Assembly: GCF_035222375.1 (NCBI RefSeq)
Contig: NC_085891.1
Span: 3,348,001 to 3,412,000 of the forward strand
From: Podospora pseudocomata
Taxonomy: Eukaryota > Ascomycota > Sordariomycetes > Sordariales > Podosporaceae
Direction of reading: 5' to 3'
DNA: 64,000 bases
The translations under genes and the position numbers were made by a program. The notes under the pieces are model-generated. The model was given only the letters and a program-made list of their open reading frames with translations. It did not search any database and was not told where the DNA came from. Each line of letters starts with the position of its first letter. The stretch's first letter is position 1. Positions 34,971 through 47,309 of the stretch are shown piece after piece.

Positions 34971-35493
34971 AGTGTCAGTCAGGGGCTTACACGGCGTTTT
35001 AGATGGGGAGTGGGTAGCCAGGCTCGTATAATATTCAAAAAGACAAATTGCCCATTTCATTGGGAGACAAGACAGGAACAACCAGAAAATACATGCAGAC
35101 GTGCCCTTCGCCATGCTTTCTATGTTCTTCTTTGGATCATTGGTTTGTGTCTGATCACTTGCAATATAATATGTACATGAATCAGGTCAAAAACACCCCC
35201 TAAACTCCCCAGTCCAGTCCTCCGCTGACCTCTTATCCTTTATAGAGAGTTTAACTCAACCCGTTCTACCGGTGTTTGAAAAACAATGCAGAGGATATAA
35301 CGCATGCATTACAGGGCAAGGTCCGTCCCGTCTACCGAATGATGCCCGTGCCCGCCTTCTACCCTCAAAATATGTACCATGTTTTGATCATGAGAAACCA
35401 GCTCCAGTCCACTACAACATAAAACACATTGCGACCATGACAGTGCTCTATAGTTACAAGACAAGTCTAGCAGTCCAGCAACAAACCACATGA
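34971..35493. other. Convergent 3' region between Mak11 and Eaf1
   Basis: 523 bp holding the 3' flanks of two converging genes; nothing else is seen. Confidence 0.65.
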
Positions 35494-35550
35494 TTATTTA
35501 CCAGGCGCAGGCGTGGCACTACCGCTCGCTTGCCTTTGGTGTTGAGCAGC

Positions 35551-35583
<33 letters not shown>

Positions 35584-38500
35584 CTGCTGTTGCTGAGCCT
35601 GCTGGTGCTGAGCCTGCTGGGCAGCAAGTTGAGCAACTTGCTGGGCTTGTGCTTGTTGCACTGCCGCTGCTTGGTGAGCCTGCGGGTTATGTGGCTGCTG
35701 TTGCTGGGCCTGCTGCTGGGCTTGTTGAGCCTGCTGCTGGGCTTGGATCTGGGCAGCTTGGGCCTGCTGCTGAGCCCGCAGCAATGAAGCGTATTGATGC
35801 GGGCTCGTGGTTGCTGTCATGGCGTTCAAGCCTGGTTGGTGTCCCAGCTGCCCAGCCGCAGCGCTCATAGCGGCCTGCTGGTGAGCTTGGGCAAGCTGGT
35901 GATTCTGGGCGTTCTGGACGATGATCCTGCCCACTTGCTCCATGGCAAGGTTCCTGGCCTCCTGTTGCGTGAGGCCTGGACTCTTGTTCCGATAATGCAC
36001 CTCCAACTCAGCGATGCGCTGCTGTACTGCAGGGTTAAGAGCCCCACCCGCCACTCTGGGGTTTAGCATGGGCATCGTCAGCCCAGCGCCTGGTGAAGTA
36101 GCCAAGCCACCTCCGTTAAAGGCTGCCATCATGGCCTGGGCGTTGGCATTGGCCATAAATGCTCCTTGGTTTAGACCGTTCACCACACTGCGCATGGGTG
36201 AGGGTGAATTCTGGGTTCCATTGACCTGGGGGTGCTGTTGAGGCTGCTGGCCAACCTGCTGAGGCTGTGGCTGCTGCTGAGGCTGCTGGGCCACTCCTTG
36301 TTGAGGCTGATGTTGCTGCTGCCCAACCTGCTGTTGCTGGTGGCCGTGAACCTGTTGGTGGGCTTGTTGAGCTGCCGCCTGTTGAGCCTGTTGAGCCGCC
36401 TGTCGCTGTTGCTGAGCAAGTCGAATGGCCGCCTGCTGCTGCTGTTGGATGGTTTGAGCCTGCAGCACGAGGTTGAGATCTGGCTGTGGTGTCGCCATTG
36501 GCATTCTCTGCTGTGCTTGGAGAGCGGCTTGAAGCTGAGCTTGAGGGATGCCAGCCATGGGAGGAACAAGTGCACCAAGACCATTCAAACGAGCCTGAAC
36601 GGCAGGTGGCACTGCTCCGAGAGGTGCTTGCATCGGGACCCGTGCTTGCACTCTGTTCTGGGCCACTTGGGCTGGCACGTTCAGCCGGGCAGCGGCGGCG
36701 GCGGCCATCAGAGAATTGGCACCAGGCATTTGCCCAGCCTGTGCCGCGGCAAGAGCAGCAGGCGTGCCCGGTACCGCGTGAGGCTGTGGTTTCTGCCGTG
36801 TGATGTTAGTGCTGGAAAGACTTGGTGAAAGAGCCGGGATTGTGAAGCTTACCAGATTCTTTCCGAGGGCAACTGCTTGCCGCGCTGTGTATTGAGCCAT
36901 CCTCTCAGCAAGTTTCTGGTCACGCTCATGCCTCATTATGCTATAATCACGCGGCGTCTTGGCCGGCGGAATCGGCTGCCTGGATGCCTCATTCACCTTA
37001 CGGCTGGCAACTTGACTGGCTTGTTGTTGAGCCTTCTGGATGGCCGTCTCCCGCCTCTTCGCCAGTTTCCTCATGGCATCAATCATGGCCAAATGCTTCT
37101 GGTTGCGGCGCCGTTCTACCCGCATCGTCGTGGTCGGCCTGCGCCTAGGAACCGGAGTGACTGCGCCATTTGGCCCAACTTGCTGCTGGGCCGTCTGGTT
37201 CTGCTGCAGGATAGTCCGCTGGGCATTGTCTATACGTAGCTGATATTGCTTAAAGTACGGCGTCTTGGCCAATTCAGTAGGCAGGCCTTCCAGATTGGTC
37301 CACCGTTCAAAGCATTCCCAAGGAGTCCGCCGCTCAGCGCCTGAGGAAAAGAGGGATTTTGTCGACATCACGCTGGAAATCAGAGACCAGTTATAGTTGT
37401 ACTCGAGTGCTAGTGACTTGAGCTGGTTGTCTTCCGCAAAGGTCCATTGCGATGCCATCCTGCATTCAAAGAAGCTCTGAGAAGGCATGGGGTACTCGGT
37501 CGGGGGTCGGAATTGGTGACCCGCGTGCAAACGATCTCGAACAGCTTTCATTTCAGGGTTGAATAGCGCAACGGCCGAGTTTTCTGGCTGCGAGTGCGCA
37601 TTGTTATCTGGCTGCGTGCCGAATATAACTTCATCGCCATCTTCCTTGTCGCTGTCTGAAAGATAGTCGAAGCGACGTCGCTTTCGCGGTGGGCCTTTGT
37701 CGGCCAGTACCATCTCGCCCTCGACAAACTTGCTCAGGGGCACAGCTGGTCTCTTCCATTTTGCATCCGGATCATATTCGGGCCCAACAAGGTCGAACTT
37801 GGGTACTTGGAGGGGTGATCCATACATGGGAAGGTTCTCGAGCAGGAGTTCAGCCGTCTTACTAGGCTGCAGTCCAAAAACAACCTCGTCATCCTGGAGC
37901 GCAAATATCATGGCGGGCGCCACCGTCTCGACCATGGCCTCCAAGTGCTCATCCTCATGTTCCGCCGGTGAATCCGAGTGATCCAATTCGGGAAGTGGCT
38001 CTTCTCCTCCTTCACCAGAATCAGTCATTTGAACATCCTGGCCCGGTGCTGTTGGTTTTGGTGGTACAACAGCATTGACCTGAAGCGCGCGGCGTTCCTC
38101 GGGGCTTGAGTAAACCCATTCTGCGCACGCATACGCAAGATTCCGAGCAACTGCCCTTTTCCACTTGCGCTCTTCTCGGAAGTCTGTCCTCATCCACTTC
38201 ATTTCCTGGAGCAAAACATCCTGGTGTGACGGGGGCCTGGTCGGCTCTGGACACCTCATAGGTTGTCTCAGGGACCACTTGTCATGCTGCTGTAGATGGT
38301 AAACCCTTCTCAGAATCTTGCACGCCTGGTGATCGAGTATCGACAGGTACTGGTCAGACGTGGAGACTGTCTTGTGGGCCTGGTTAAGAAGTTTCTCAAT
38401 AGGCTTCATCCAGGTAGATGTGCGGGTAAACCCTTCAATGAAAAGCGGAGTGAAATAGTCATCCGAAGGTATATATCCAGGCCTCTGGCGATTGATCGCC

Positions 38501-40376
38501 AACACACTGTCATCAACCGTCTTGTGTGTTTTCTTTGCCGGCTTGCCGAAAATAACTGTGGGGACACTTCTTCGCCGTCGATCGCGTTCCCTATTCGCGA
38601 GCAGCTTCAGTTGCGGGGCTGAGAGGTTCTTTTCCGAATCATTATCTGCCTCCTCGGGGACCGGGGGTTCGGTGGCCTGGGGCGCTGGAGGCTCAATGGT
38701 AATGGTTGGAACTTCCCTGGCTGGGGTTGCCCGTTGTTGTGTGACAGCGACATTTTCGTCCTTCGAAATCCCTACAGGTGTTGGCGTGGACCTTGAAACC
38801 GGGGTAGGTGTAGCCTTGGTGACTGCTTCGAGAGCTGAGGGCCGCTGTGGGACTTCTGTCGGTCGTGTTGGAACAGAAACATCCAAGTCCATCGGCGCAA
38901 CTGAGCTAGCTTCCCGCCTTTCGCTCACAGGTCCCGGAGTGGGTGATAGTCCATTCGCAAGAGGTGGTGTGCTCTGCATCACAGTTTGCCCAACAACTTG
39001 AGCCGCATTTTGAACAGGTTTCGCTAATGCTTCGGCGGAAGATTTGCCGGTGGAACGGGCCTCTGCAGGGCTCAGGGCTTTATCTTCTGGCTCCTGAGGT
39101 GACGCTGAGCTACCCTCATGTGCAAGCTGTGCTGCAGCAGACTCCTGAAGAAGCTGGGCCTCAACACCACTCATTACTGCCGGATTCGACTCGTCCAACG
39201 AAGTTGCATCTGACGTAGGATTGCTTGCGTTCCGTTCGCCTCCCCTATCTCCTGCTGTAACATCCTCTGGAGCCTTGACGCCATTCGTCTCGTCTGCTCT
39301 TTCCACATACGGTGGTCCTTCATTCTCGGGACTCGTGTTTGCCGAATCTGCCACAGCAGGAGTTTGTGCCGACAAGGCGGTGGAGCCAGGAGAGGATAGA
39401 GCATCTTGGTACCGTGACAAGTCTGCCATTGCTGGGGCTGAACCTGAGTCTTTCGGGCTCGCAACACTGTCGACATCCATCGATCCGGGGGCATGTTCGA
39501 GAGGGACAGCATTCGTGATGATACGCGGTTTCGCTGACGCTGGCGCTGATGGATGATCAGGCTGCGCCAGAGAGGGTGTGGTGATGGTACCATTCGTGGC
39601 GATATGGTTGCTTGTCGCGGTGGTTAGCGGTAAGGAGGACGATGCTTTCTCATGTAGGTCAGTATGTAAGCCATTCTGTCCAAGCGATACTGCTTTCGAA
39701 TTATCGGGCGCGGCCAGGGGTAACGGAGTCGAGGTTGTCGTCGTTGTCGAAGACTGTGGTAGGACCTGTTGGTCCTGCACCGTCAACGGAGACTTCGGGG
39801 TGCTGAGTTGAGCATCATTCGCTACGTTGGCGGCAGGCTCATTGGCCCGGGAATCCTTGATGGAAGAATGGGGCACATTCTCAATAGTTGCAGGTTGGGA
39901 GTGAGCTGGAAGAGTTCGTGCGTCGAATAGGACTTTTCGGCGCGGGAACTTGGCGAGCTTTCCCAGTCGTCGGCCTCTATAAGTTCACCAGGTTAGAACA
40001 AGAGCCAGAGTGACGCGACGGCACGGTGTCACGTCGCTGAGGACATAAAACAGCCTAGAGTTGCAGATATGAGATGGTACGTACTGAGTGAAGTCAGTGT
40101 CAATCAAGAAAGATGTTTCGGCTGGTGCTGTCGGGGCCGCGTCGAGGTTGCTGAGGTCCAGGTTCGGAATGCCATCTTCGTCGGTCGCAACAGCATATAG
40201 TTCGCGCAGCTTGCGCTTCCGCGACTGCACAATTGAGCTACACCAGGTTAATACCGACTTTTGCATATCAAAATGGTCGGAAAATTGAGCTCTATCGAAT
40301 GCACCGCTACTTACCTCAAGCCCTCCCGTTTTGATCGCAGCAGCTTCGCGCGGTCGGCGGGACCGACCTCAGTCAT
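35494..40376 (-). CDS. NuA4 histone acetyltransferase platform subunit Eaf1/Vid21
   Basis: Scaffold of the NuA4 chromatin acetyltransferase complex in the nucleus. Four exons: 40376-40315, 40237-40085, 39976-36853 and 36792-35494, giving 1545 residues. The N-terminus MTEVGPADRAKLLRSKREGL continues across the junction into SSIVQSRKRKLRELY. A disordered region to about residue 480 is followed by an HSA domain near 650 (EMKWMRTDFREERKWK, RNLAYACAEW), which binds actin-related proteins, and a SANT/Myb domain near 910 (SQWTFAEDNQLKSLALEYN). The C-terminal third is Gln/Ala-rich, ending in a polyQ run coded mainly by CAG/CAA. The intron at 36793-36852 (GTAAGC, branch CTAAC, CAG) is 60 nt and stopless, so an unspliced frame also exists. 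Confidence 0.93.
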
Positions 40377-41536
40377 GTCATCAGCGACCGCGACATCCGT
40401 TTTTAATCAAACGGATGTGATTATGGGCTTGAGCGAATTGAGCAGACCCAAAATGAGCGATAAGAAATGATGGAAATCACGGGCGTTGCGACTTTCAACA
40501 CTGCGTCGATTGATTGAAATGGTCGCAAGGCAGAGGGTAAAATCTCTGTCGTGCCGGTTTGGGGGGCTATCAGATAATCCAGAGTCAAGAATGGGAATCG
40601 GGCAGCGGCTGGTGGGAATGATGCAGTAAGGGAATCGAAAAATGTTAAGCCGAGATGCATCAGCGCCTGAAGAAAGCGTGAACTCGCCGTTTGGAGAGGT
40701 GCTGACGACAGCTGCTGGGGCTGCATTAGAGGGGAAAAGGCCTGGAAAATCCACTAGATTGGGGCATCAACGCGGCAACAGCTTCTGAGTGAGTGAATAA
40801 CACAGTGTGGATCCATCTTGCCACGGCAGCAAGGGTGTATTGGCGAGAAAGGCACGTCTGCCACTCTGCAGGCGATGCCAAGGAAGGGGGGGCCGCGGCG
40901 GCTGAAAGAACGCTGGAAGGGGATGAGAGAGTGAAGAGAGTATGAAGAACTGCTTCTTCCTGGAATAAGAATCCAGTTGCTGCAGATACAGAGGACTTGC
41001 TGAATATCCCGTCATGCTGTACCAGAGCCTCGAGCCTCGAGGGAGCCATGATCATGTCTGGCCGCCTTGCCACCAGCCTGCCTTGGAGGCTCATGAACGT
41101 CCCTGCTCAGGGCTATCGACGGCTGATCTCGGCAGGTTGGGATGGTGTCGATGCTGAAGCATGAGGTGTTCGAGGGCTGTAGTAACGAAAACAGAAGAAA
41201 AATCTGTGTCATGGGAAAAAGCAGCCGATCCGGTTGTGAAACCCAAAGTGTGGAGTGAGGAAAGTGTCAGCATCCTGAAGCTTGTTGGATGACATTCATG
41301 GATGTCTTTTCGGATAATAAGCTTTCTAAGCCATTCTGCCTGACCGATCAGGCATAAAGTACTACACGATGCGGCCCTCGGCACAGTCCCAATAGCAAAC
41401 CTTACACATTGGCATTTGTAGGACCCACTTAAATGTTGGCGCATTTGTGCTCTAGTACCTCGACATCATCCACCTCTTCTTGACTTCGCATTCAACTTCC
41501 CAGTCACACAACCCCCTTGCCTTGCACAACATCAAA
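40377..41536. other. Divergent intergenic region between Eaf1 and Spp2
   Basis: 1.16 kb between two start codons. A minus-strand frame at 40726-41094 could code for 122 Ala/Ser-rich residues but has no recognisable domain and lies in the probable Eaf1 leader, so I do not call it as a gene. Confidence 0.5.
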
Positions 41537-42511
41537 ATGCCTTCACCACCTCCAAAGATTGCCATCTCTCTGGGAGGCAGCGGCAGCGGCTCTCAAATCA
41601 AAAAGCGCACCCGTCCCACCTTCGGCAAACGACACCGCGCCAGCGCAAATGACCAAAACTACGACGATTCCGACTCTGACAATTCCCAGAGCGACAATGG
41701 CCGCTCCGGCAGCAAGCGCAACGGTCGCGCCGAGACTATCCTGACCTATGGCGACGACGAGTTTACTTCTTCCTCATTCAGGTCTCGGAAGGACAGTCAC
41801 AGGGGCAGCGACAGAGAAAGGGACAGTCGCAGAGACAGAGACGGCCACAGAGAAAGAGAAAGAGAAAGAGAAAGATCCAGAGACAGGGAAAGATCCTCTC
41901 ACAACCGGCGGCGACGACGCTCCCCCTCTCCCTCCCAAACCACCGACCAGCAAGACTCCAAAAAGCCCGTCCAGTGGGGCCTCACCATCAACCCCAAATC
42001 CACCAACTCCAGATCCTCCCCCCTCAAGAGAAGCCCCTCTCCGGATCAGGCTTCAAAGCCCCCCAAATCTCTCAACGACGAAGCTCTCGAGTCCCTCCTC
42101 GGGGCATCATCTCAGCCCAAGAAGCGCAAGCTCAATTTCGAATCAGAAGACCCAGACCGCGAACCCCAAGCAGAGGACTACGAGGCCGTGCCTATCGACG
42201 ACTTTGGCGCGGCTTTGCTGCGCAACTTTGGCTGGAACGGCCAAATGCAGGGCAAGGTCAAAGAGGTGAAACGACATGCTGATCTCGCAGGCTTGGGCGC
42301 AAGAAACTTGAAAGCAGGCGAGGAGACGGGGACCTGGGACCCGAAGGCGGGAATGCACAAAAAGGATACGAGGCCGGTTCGTCTCAATGATTACCGCAAA
42401 GAAGAGGAAAAAAAGCGGCAGCGGCGTGAGGATCAACGCGGGCATAACAGTTACAGACGTGAGCTAGAGCGGGAAAGGGAGCAGGAACGTGAGCGAGGCC
42501 GAGACAGATGA
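41537..42511 (+). CDS. SPP2: Spp2-like G-patch splicing factor
   Basis: Spp2/GPKOW proteins carry a G-patch that activates the DEAH helicase Prp2 during spliceosome activation. Single exon, 324 residues from the ATG at 41537. Residues 1-150 are Ser/Asp/Arg-rich, including an RERERERERS run coded by a purine-only GAGAAA repeat (41850-41875). The key segment at about 213-255, YEAVPIDDFGAALLRNFGW followed by ADLAGLGARNL, is the Spp2-type G-patch. An Arg/Glu-rich tail follows. It is near other pre-mRNA factors in this window but not in an operon-like arrangement. Confidence 0.88.
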   Translation: MPSPPPKIAISLGGSGSGSQIKKRTRPTFGKRHRASANDQNYDDSDSDNSQSDNGRSGSKRNGRAETILTYGDDEFTSSSFRSRKDSHRGSDRERDSRRDRDGHRERERERERSRDRERSSHNRRRRRSPSPSQTTDQQDSKKPVQWGLTINPKSTNSRSSPLKRSPSPDQASKPPKSLNDEALESLLGASSQPKKRKLNFESEDPDREPQAEDYEAVPIDDFGAALLRNFGWNGQMQGKVKEVKRHADLAGLGARNLKAGEETGTWDPKAGMHKKDTRPVRLNDYRKEEEKKRQRREDQRGHNSYRRELEREREQERERGRDR

Positions 42512-42870
42512 AAAAGAACAGGGGCAGTTCCCCGTGGGAACGTCTATAAAATATGTCTAGGTCGAACTTTTGGTCATGATCCTCTTCCAAGTCCCAGGTC
42601 ACTCATATCATCATCATAATGTATCTCGTTATTGTTTGTATGTCGTAGCTAATACATTCAGCAGGTACATGCTTCTACTGCGTGCTCTTTTGATCCCAGC
42701 TCCTCGGCTACATTTCGCCACACGAAAAGAAAAAAGGGTATACTAAATAACACAATCATCCTCAAATACCGAAACGGGCATGTTAAACTTGGTCTCATTA
42801 CAACAGCTTCGAGGTCCCCCTGGCACTCTGCCCTCGCCCTTGCACCATGTCTCTTCTCTCACTGCACCAA
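42512..42870. other. Convergent 3' region between Spp2 and the sugar transporter
   Basis: 359 bp holding two converging 3' flanks; no other feature is seen. Confidence 0.6.
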
Positions 42871-44660
42871 TCATTGAGCCTTGCTCGAAACCGCATGTAC
42901 TGAAAAAACACTATTCTGCGACGCGGTATTGGTCAACCGAGTGTTCTTCTCGCGATCTAGCTGCTCATATTGAGCAGCCGTGGCATTGCTGAACTGTCTT
43001 GCCGAAACACCGTGCTGGAACAAAATATCCAGAGAGCGAGCCGAGAGGCCGTTAGTCTCAGGGATGCGGAACCAAGTGTAGGTAGCACTAATGAGGCAAA
43101 GGACTGCGTAGACGAAGCCCGTCCGCGATCCGAGTCCCCAGCCGCCTTCACTAGGCGCGCTCAACATCTTGGGTGTCAAGAAGTGGTTGATCAGGTTGGA
43201 TCCCAGGTATGCGCCGCGAGCTGCTGAGAGGGTGACAGCGCGGTAGCGAATAGACGGTATTTCAGATACAATTGAGTAGCAGATCGGGCCGACAGTAAGG
43301 TCGTACACCATGGTGTAGACGGTCAACACTCCACCAGCTGCCCATCCCGAGACGTTAGCTGGGGCGTAGGAAGCACCACCGCATGCCACCAGGAGTAACG
43401 CCATCACAAGGAGGCCGTAGAAGTAAATGGATCGCCGACCCATGTACGCCATCAACCACCAGGAGGCCAGTGTTCCAAGCAGTCCTGCAGCGGGCAAAGC
43501 CATGTTGACAGACAAAGACTGGCTGGCGTCCAACCCGGAATTCTCGAAAAGCTTGGGACCCCACGCAATGATGCTGGAGCCGCACATGGCCTGGATAGTC
43601 CACGCAATGCAGGCGATCTCGGTTCTCCGGGCGTCAGAGCCTTTGAGCATGAGCTTGATTCTCTCCCACTTGCCAAGCTGGGCGATCTCAGCGTCCTTCA
43701 TATGTTCCTGCTGAATGGTGTGCTGCATTAGGGCAAGCTTCTCTTCGGCCATGCTCGGATCTCCTTTGCGAACTAGCTTAACGATCGCCTGCCGGCCACG
43801 GGCTATCTCACCCTTTTGGATGTACCAGTATGGAGACTCGGGGGCTAACCAAATACCAATGGCGAGCAGGAATGTGAAGATCCATTGAAGACCGAAAGGG
43901 ATCCTGAAGGCCCATTCAGTGCGGAAAGCCACCGAGAAGCCCTTGATAGCTCCTGCTGACAGCAGCTGGCCAATAACCCAGCAAAGATTGTTCCACGTAG
44001 TCAAGATGGGACGAAGCTGAATAGTGGACACCTCGGAGGCGTAGGCAGGGCTGACGACCTGGAAGACACCCCATGGGATACCCTGGAGGAAGAACCCGAC
44101 GCACAATATCATGATGTTGGGCGCGAAGAAAGGCATGGCGATGAGAGTGGCTGAGAAAATAAGCATCAGGAGTGTCGTCCACTTGTAACCGAACCATTTG
44201 GTACACGGCGTTGTAACAAAGATCCCGATGATGGAGCCAATCTGCGCCGTGAGCGGCAGAAGAACCTTCCAAATGTATTCAACCTAGAAACGAAACAACA
44301 CATTAGTACACACCACATTGGCCAAACCACGGGGGCTTCTCCTAGGAAGCAAGCGACTCTTACCTCATATTTCCCATCGGCTGTTAGAACGCCGTACTTG
44401 CGGTTGAAGGGTTCCAGGGTAAAGAGGTATGTCATCAGGGCAAGACCGTAACCCTCCATTATGATGGTTCCGGAAAAGCCGATCGAATACATGATCAAGC
44501 GCCTGTCTGCCTTGAGGGCCTCGCCAAAAGTCATCTCTCTTTCACGCTGCTCAGCGGACTCGGCAAGCGTCACATTATAGAGCTCGACTTGGGCTGATTG
44601 TTCGGCATCATTGGCGTTTTTGGGCAAGCCACTCCCCAGCCCTGACTTTTGCTTGGACAT
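42871..44660 (-). CDS. MFS sugar (alpha-glucoside/hexose-type) transporter
   Basis: Plasma-membrane sugar/proton symporter of the major facilitator superfamily. Exons 44660-44364 and 44283-42871 give 569 residues. The ATG at 44660 (MSKQKSGLGSG) is the first in frame. About 12 hydrophobic segments are visible, split by the central loop LGKWERIKLMLKGSDARR. Sugar-porter motifs include PESPYWYIQKGE after TM6, the TM7-TM8 loop GLDASQ with MYGR-like YMGRRSIYFYGL, and PETNGLSARSLDILFQHGVSARQF near the C-terminus; the last is the PETxGxxLxExDxxF motif as seen in maltose/alpha-glucoside permeases. Substrate cannot be fixed from sequence. Two CreA/Cre1-type sites lie upstream. Confidence 0.88.
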
Positions 44661-44899
44661 GGTTGTCGATTGTGGTGTTGCTGTGGGTGTAGACGGTGAC
44701 AAGTCGCAGGTTGTATGGTATTGGGGTTTTGAAGTGAGGACTCAGCGAAGATAAACGACAGACTGTTTGGTCGAGCGGTACTGAGGTCAAAACTAGGAGC
44801 GGGAATAGGAGGGGAGATACAATAGGTAAACGGAGTTGAGGGGAGATAGAACTCAAAGTCAGAGACCGTCCTCTCAAGTTCTGGTGCTGATCAACCGCT

Positions 44900-44929
44900 G
44901 CGGGGGATTGGTTGATGATTCGACTGGGG
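44900..44929 (+). promoter_or_regulatory. Two putative CreA/Cre1 carbon-repression sites
   Basis: GCGGGG at 44900-44905 and CTGGGG at 44924-44929 both fit SYGGRG. They lie about 240-270 bp upstream of the sugar transporter start and are close together, as functional CreA pairs often are. The consensus is short, so chance occurrence is a real alternative. Confidence 0.35.
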
Positions 44930-45302
44930 GTGGCTGTTGGGGAAGGAGCGCGACTTCGTTCTTATACAAGGCCGGCGGCCGCAGCAGGGCAGATACGATG
45001 ACGATGACGATTGGACAGGGCGGAGAAACGGAAGGTTCGAGGGTGTCCTGCTTGGATGACATGAGTGGCCATGTCATGAGGTGCCTGCCGTCTGGTTGAG
45101 TCCGGTCAAGCTTGAGACCGGTTTGCCCTTGGGGAACAGATGGCTCCTTCCTTGGGAGTCGCCCGGACGTGGGGTTAGGTTCTCGGTAACCTGGAACGGG
45201 GCCGAAAGGTTCTGCGCACCTGGGAGGCGGTTATTGGCTTCTGCTGAAGACTTCAGACGCGCCGTTGACACTGGCTAGGTAGTGGTGAAAGGGGCTCGGG
45301 GT

Positions 45303-45329
45303 CCAAGGAGGAGTCGGATTCCTCCTTGG
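45303..45329. repeat. Short perfect hairpin
   Basis: Arms CCAAGGAGGA and TCCTCCTTGG are separated by 7 nt. It is far from any coding end, and its role is unknown. Confidence 0.8.
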
Positions 45330-47309
45330 ATTCCGCCTTTCTGATGACCGGGCCGAACCTTAGCTACTTAGCTCAGTGCTTCTTTCGACATCACACGACT
45401 CACGAGATACATCTTGAAGATCCCTGTCGATCCTCGTGGGAGCGCCTCTTCAACTTAATCCCCTCATTCCTGGCGCTAGCAACTGTTGGGCTAACTAAAA
45501 CGGATGCTGAACCGGCCATGAGACTTGTGGCCGATAGTTACCAGAACTGAGAATGGCCTCTATATTTTTAGTAACTACGAGTAGGAGTCTCACCAGTGAG
45601 AGGTTGGTGTTTTACCGTGAAGTGGACTATTAGTATGATGAAGATCCAACACTCTTGGGGCCGTAGTTGCTCTCCAGAGATGCCAGGTATCCGGTGGACG
45701 TTAAGAGATGCCCAAGGGGTGGTGACTTTCATAGCAATGGATCATGCGTCACCGTTCCCGGCTTACGGGGTGTTTATCCCTCGACGCCTCTGAACTTAGT
45801 TTTCGTCTACTGCGGGTGGCTTTCTGCTAGGTACCATGGTCAGTTCCTTGGTGGCTTAAGTTACCAACTGCAAGGTGGTCAGGTGGTGTATTATCCTTTG
45901 CCGATTATTTCAAAGGCACGACAATCGCGGTGATACTGGGTAATGGCTTAGAAATATTCCATCTCGGCTCCATGCCGGCTCCTTGGTCGGACAACGGTCA
46001 GATAATGGGCTCAGAATTGTGCCAACCGACGCATTTCCGTCCTTTTCAATTTCACAGCTCCCTAAGGCCATGGCCGTTATTATATTACCCAGTAACCACT
46101 ACACGTTGAGAATGTTTCTAGGTTTTGGAGCACCCTATGGCACATGTATAATCCTGGATCATAGCTCACCTGTTTCTCGTGGGTCTATGGAGTAGCAGGT
46201 TTGAAGTATTACTTGAACCATAAGATTTGGTCAACATCTTGTAACGGGAATTTTGATCACTATCCAAGTCCCAACTCAAGCTTGCAAAAGAGACATTCAT
46301 GATTGGCTTCCAGATGCTGTTGACATAGATGCCTGCTAATGGATATGAGCAAGGAGGGCCCCAAATGGCTCAAGCAAGCTTTGATCCGAATGTTTGACGG
46401 AACTTCTGTGCGATGTCAGTGTTGCTCTGCTTTCCCTTGCCCATCTAGTGGTGTATCACATGTGAAAGGCTATAAAGAAAACAATTGATTGCACTTTTAA
46501 TTGGCCAGGGCTGGCACGACATCCATTGGACATGTCAGCAAAGAGCTGATAGTTCATATCCACCTGCTATAAACCATATACACACATAGACAGCTGTAGT
46601 CCATGGCACTTAAAGCTCATGAACATGTAGTCTAACAGCACATAGTGAAAATCACTGCCGCGAACGTGTAAAGTTCCCAGGTAGGCGCACGGCCTGTCCC
46701 AATTGGTGTTTCAGTGCATGCCTCCAAGATGGGATTGTTGAGATTGTTGAGCAGAAGCAGATGACGTGGAGATTTTGATGCACCTCACCTTAACGGGGAA
46801 CAGACCGCAAGACAGGGTGGTGGAAGCAACCTGGTCAAGTGGTGGTGAATTTAAGAAACGGTTACCAAACCGGGGCCAAGAAGCTGAAAATGCTTGTTCG
46901 CTCTGGCCAGAGCTTTGGCCAACCAGGATGAAGGAGATGAGCTGGACAGGAGAGGGCTTGATGCCAGGGTGAAAACAAAACAGCTGCGGGCGAGATTGCT
47001 GAGATTTGGAGATTTGCTTGCCGTGCCAAGACACAGTGGGAACACCCCAGGAAACACCCCACAGCGTCTGCCAGCTCGCTTCTCACCGCCAAAAGGTCCA
47101 GGGGACTGGGGTCTGGTGGACTGGGCACCTCCTTTCTCCTGGCCTGTCAAAAACTACAAACCAAGCTGTGTGTTGTGGACAAAGCTCCCACAACTTCTCT
47201 CCCCCTCGAACTTCCTTCCTCCCTCCCTGCCCGCAGAACAGTCACCAGTCCACCCGTCCAACTGCAAGCATTTGGACTCCGGACTGCAACTGTTGCAGCT
47301 GTTGCAAAC

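Larger units (their letters stand above)
44661..47309. other. 2.65 kb divergent region between the sugar transporter and C9-methyltransferase genes
   Basis: No gene is supported. It contains the putative Cre1 sites at 44900-44929, a palindromic CCGGTC...GACCGG stretch at 45102-45121 and a hairpin at 45303-45329. The remaining frames are short and featureless. Confidence 0.55.

Noticed and set aside
35530-36828. Leucine-rich plus-strand frames
   Set aside because: Antisense images of CAG/CAA-coded polyQ in Eaf1.
40726-41094. Possible 122-residue Ala/Ser-rich protein on the minus strand
   Set aside because: No domain, lies where the Eaf1 leader is expected.
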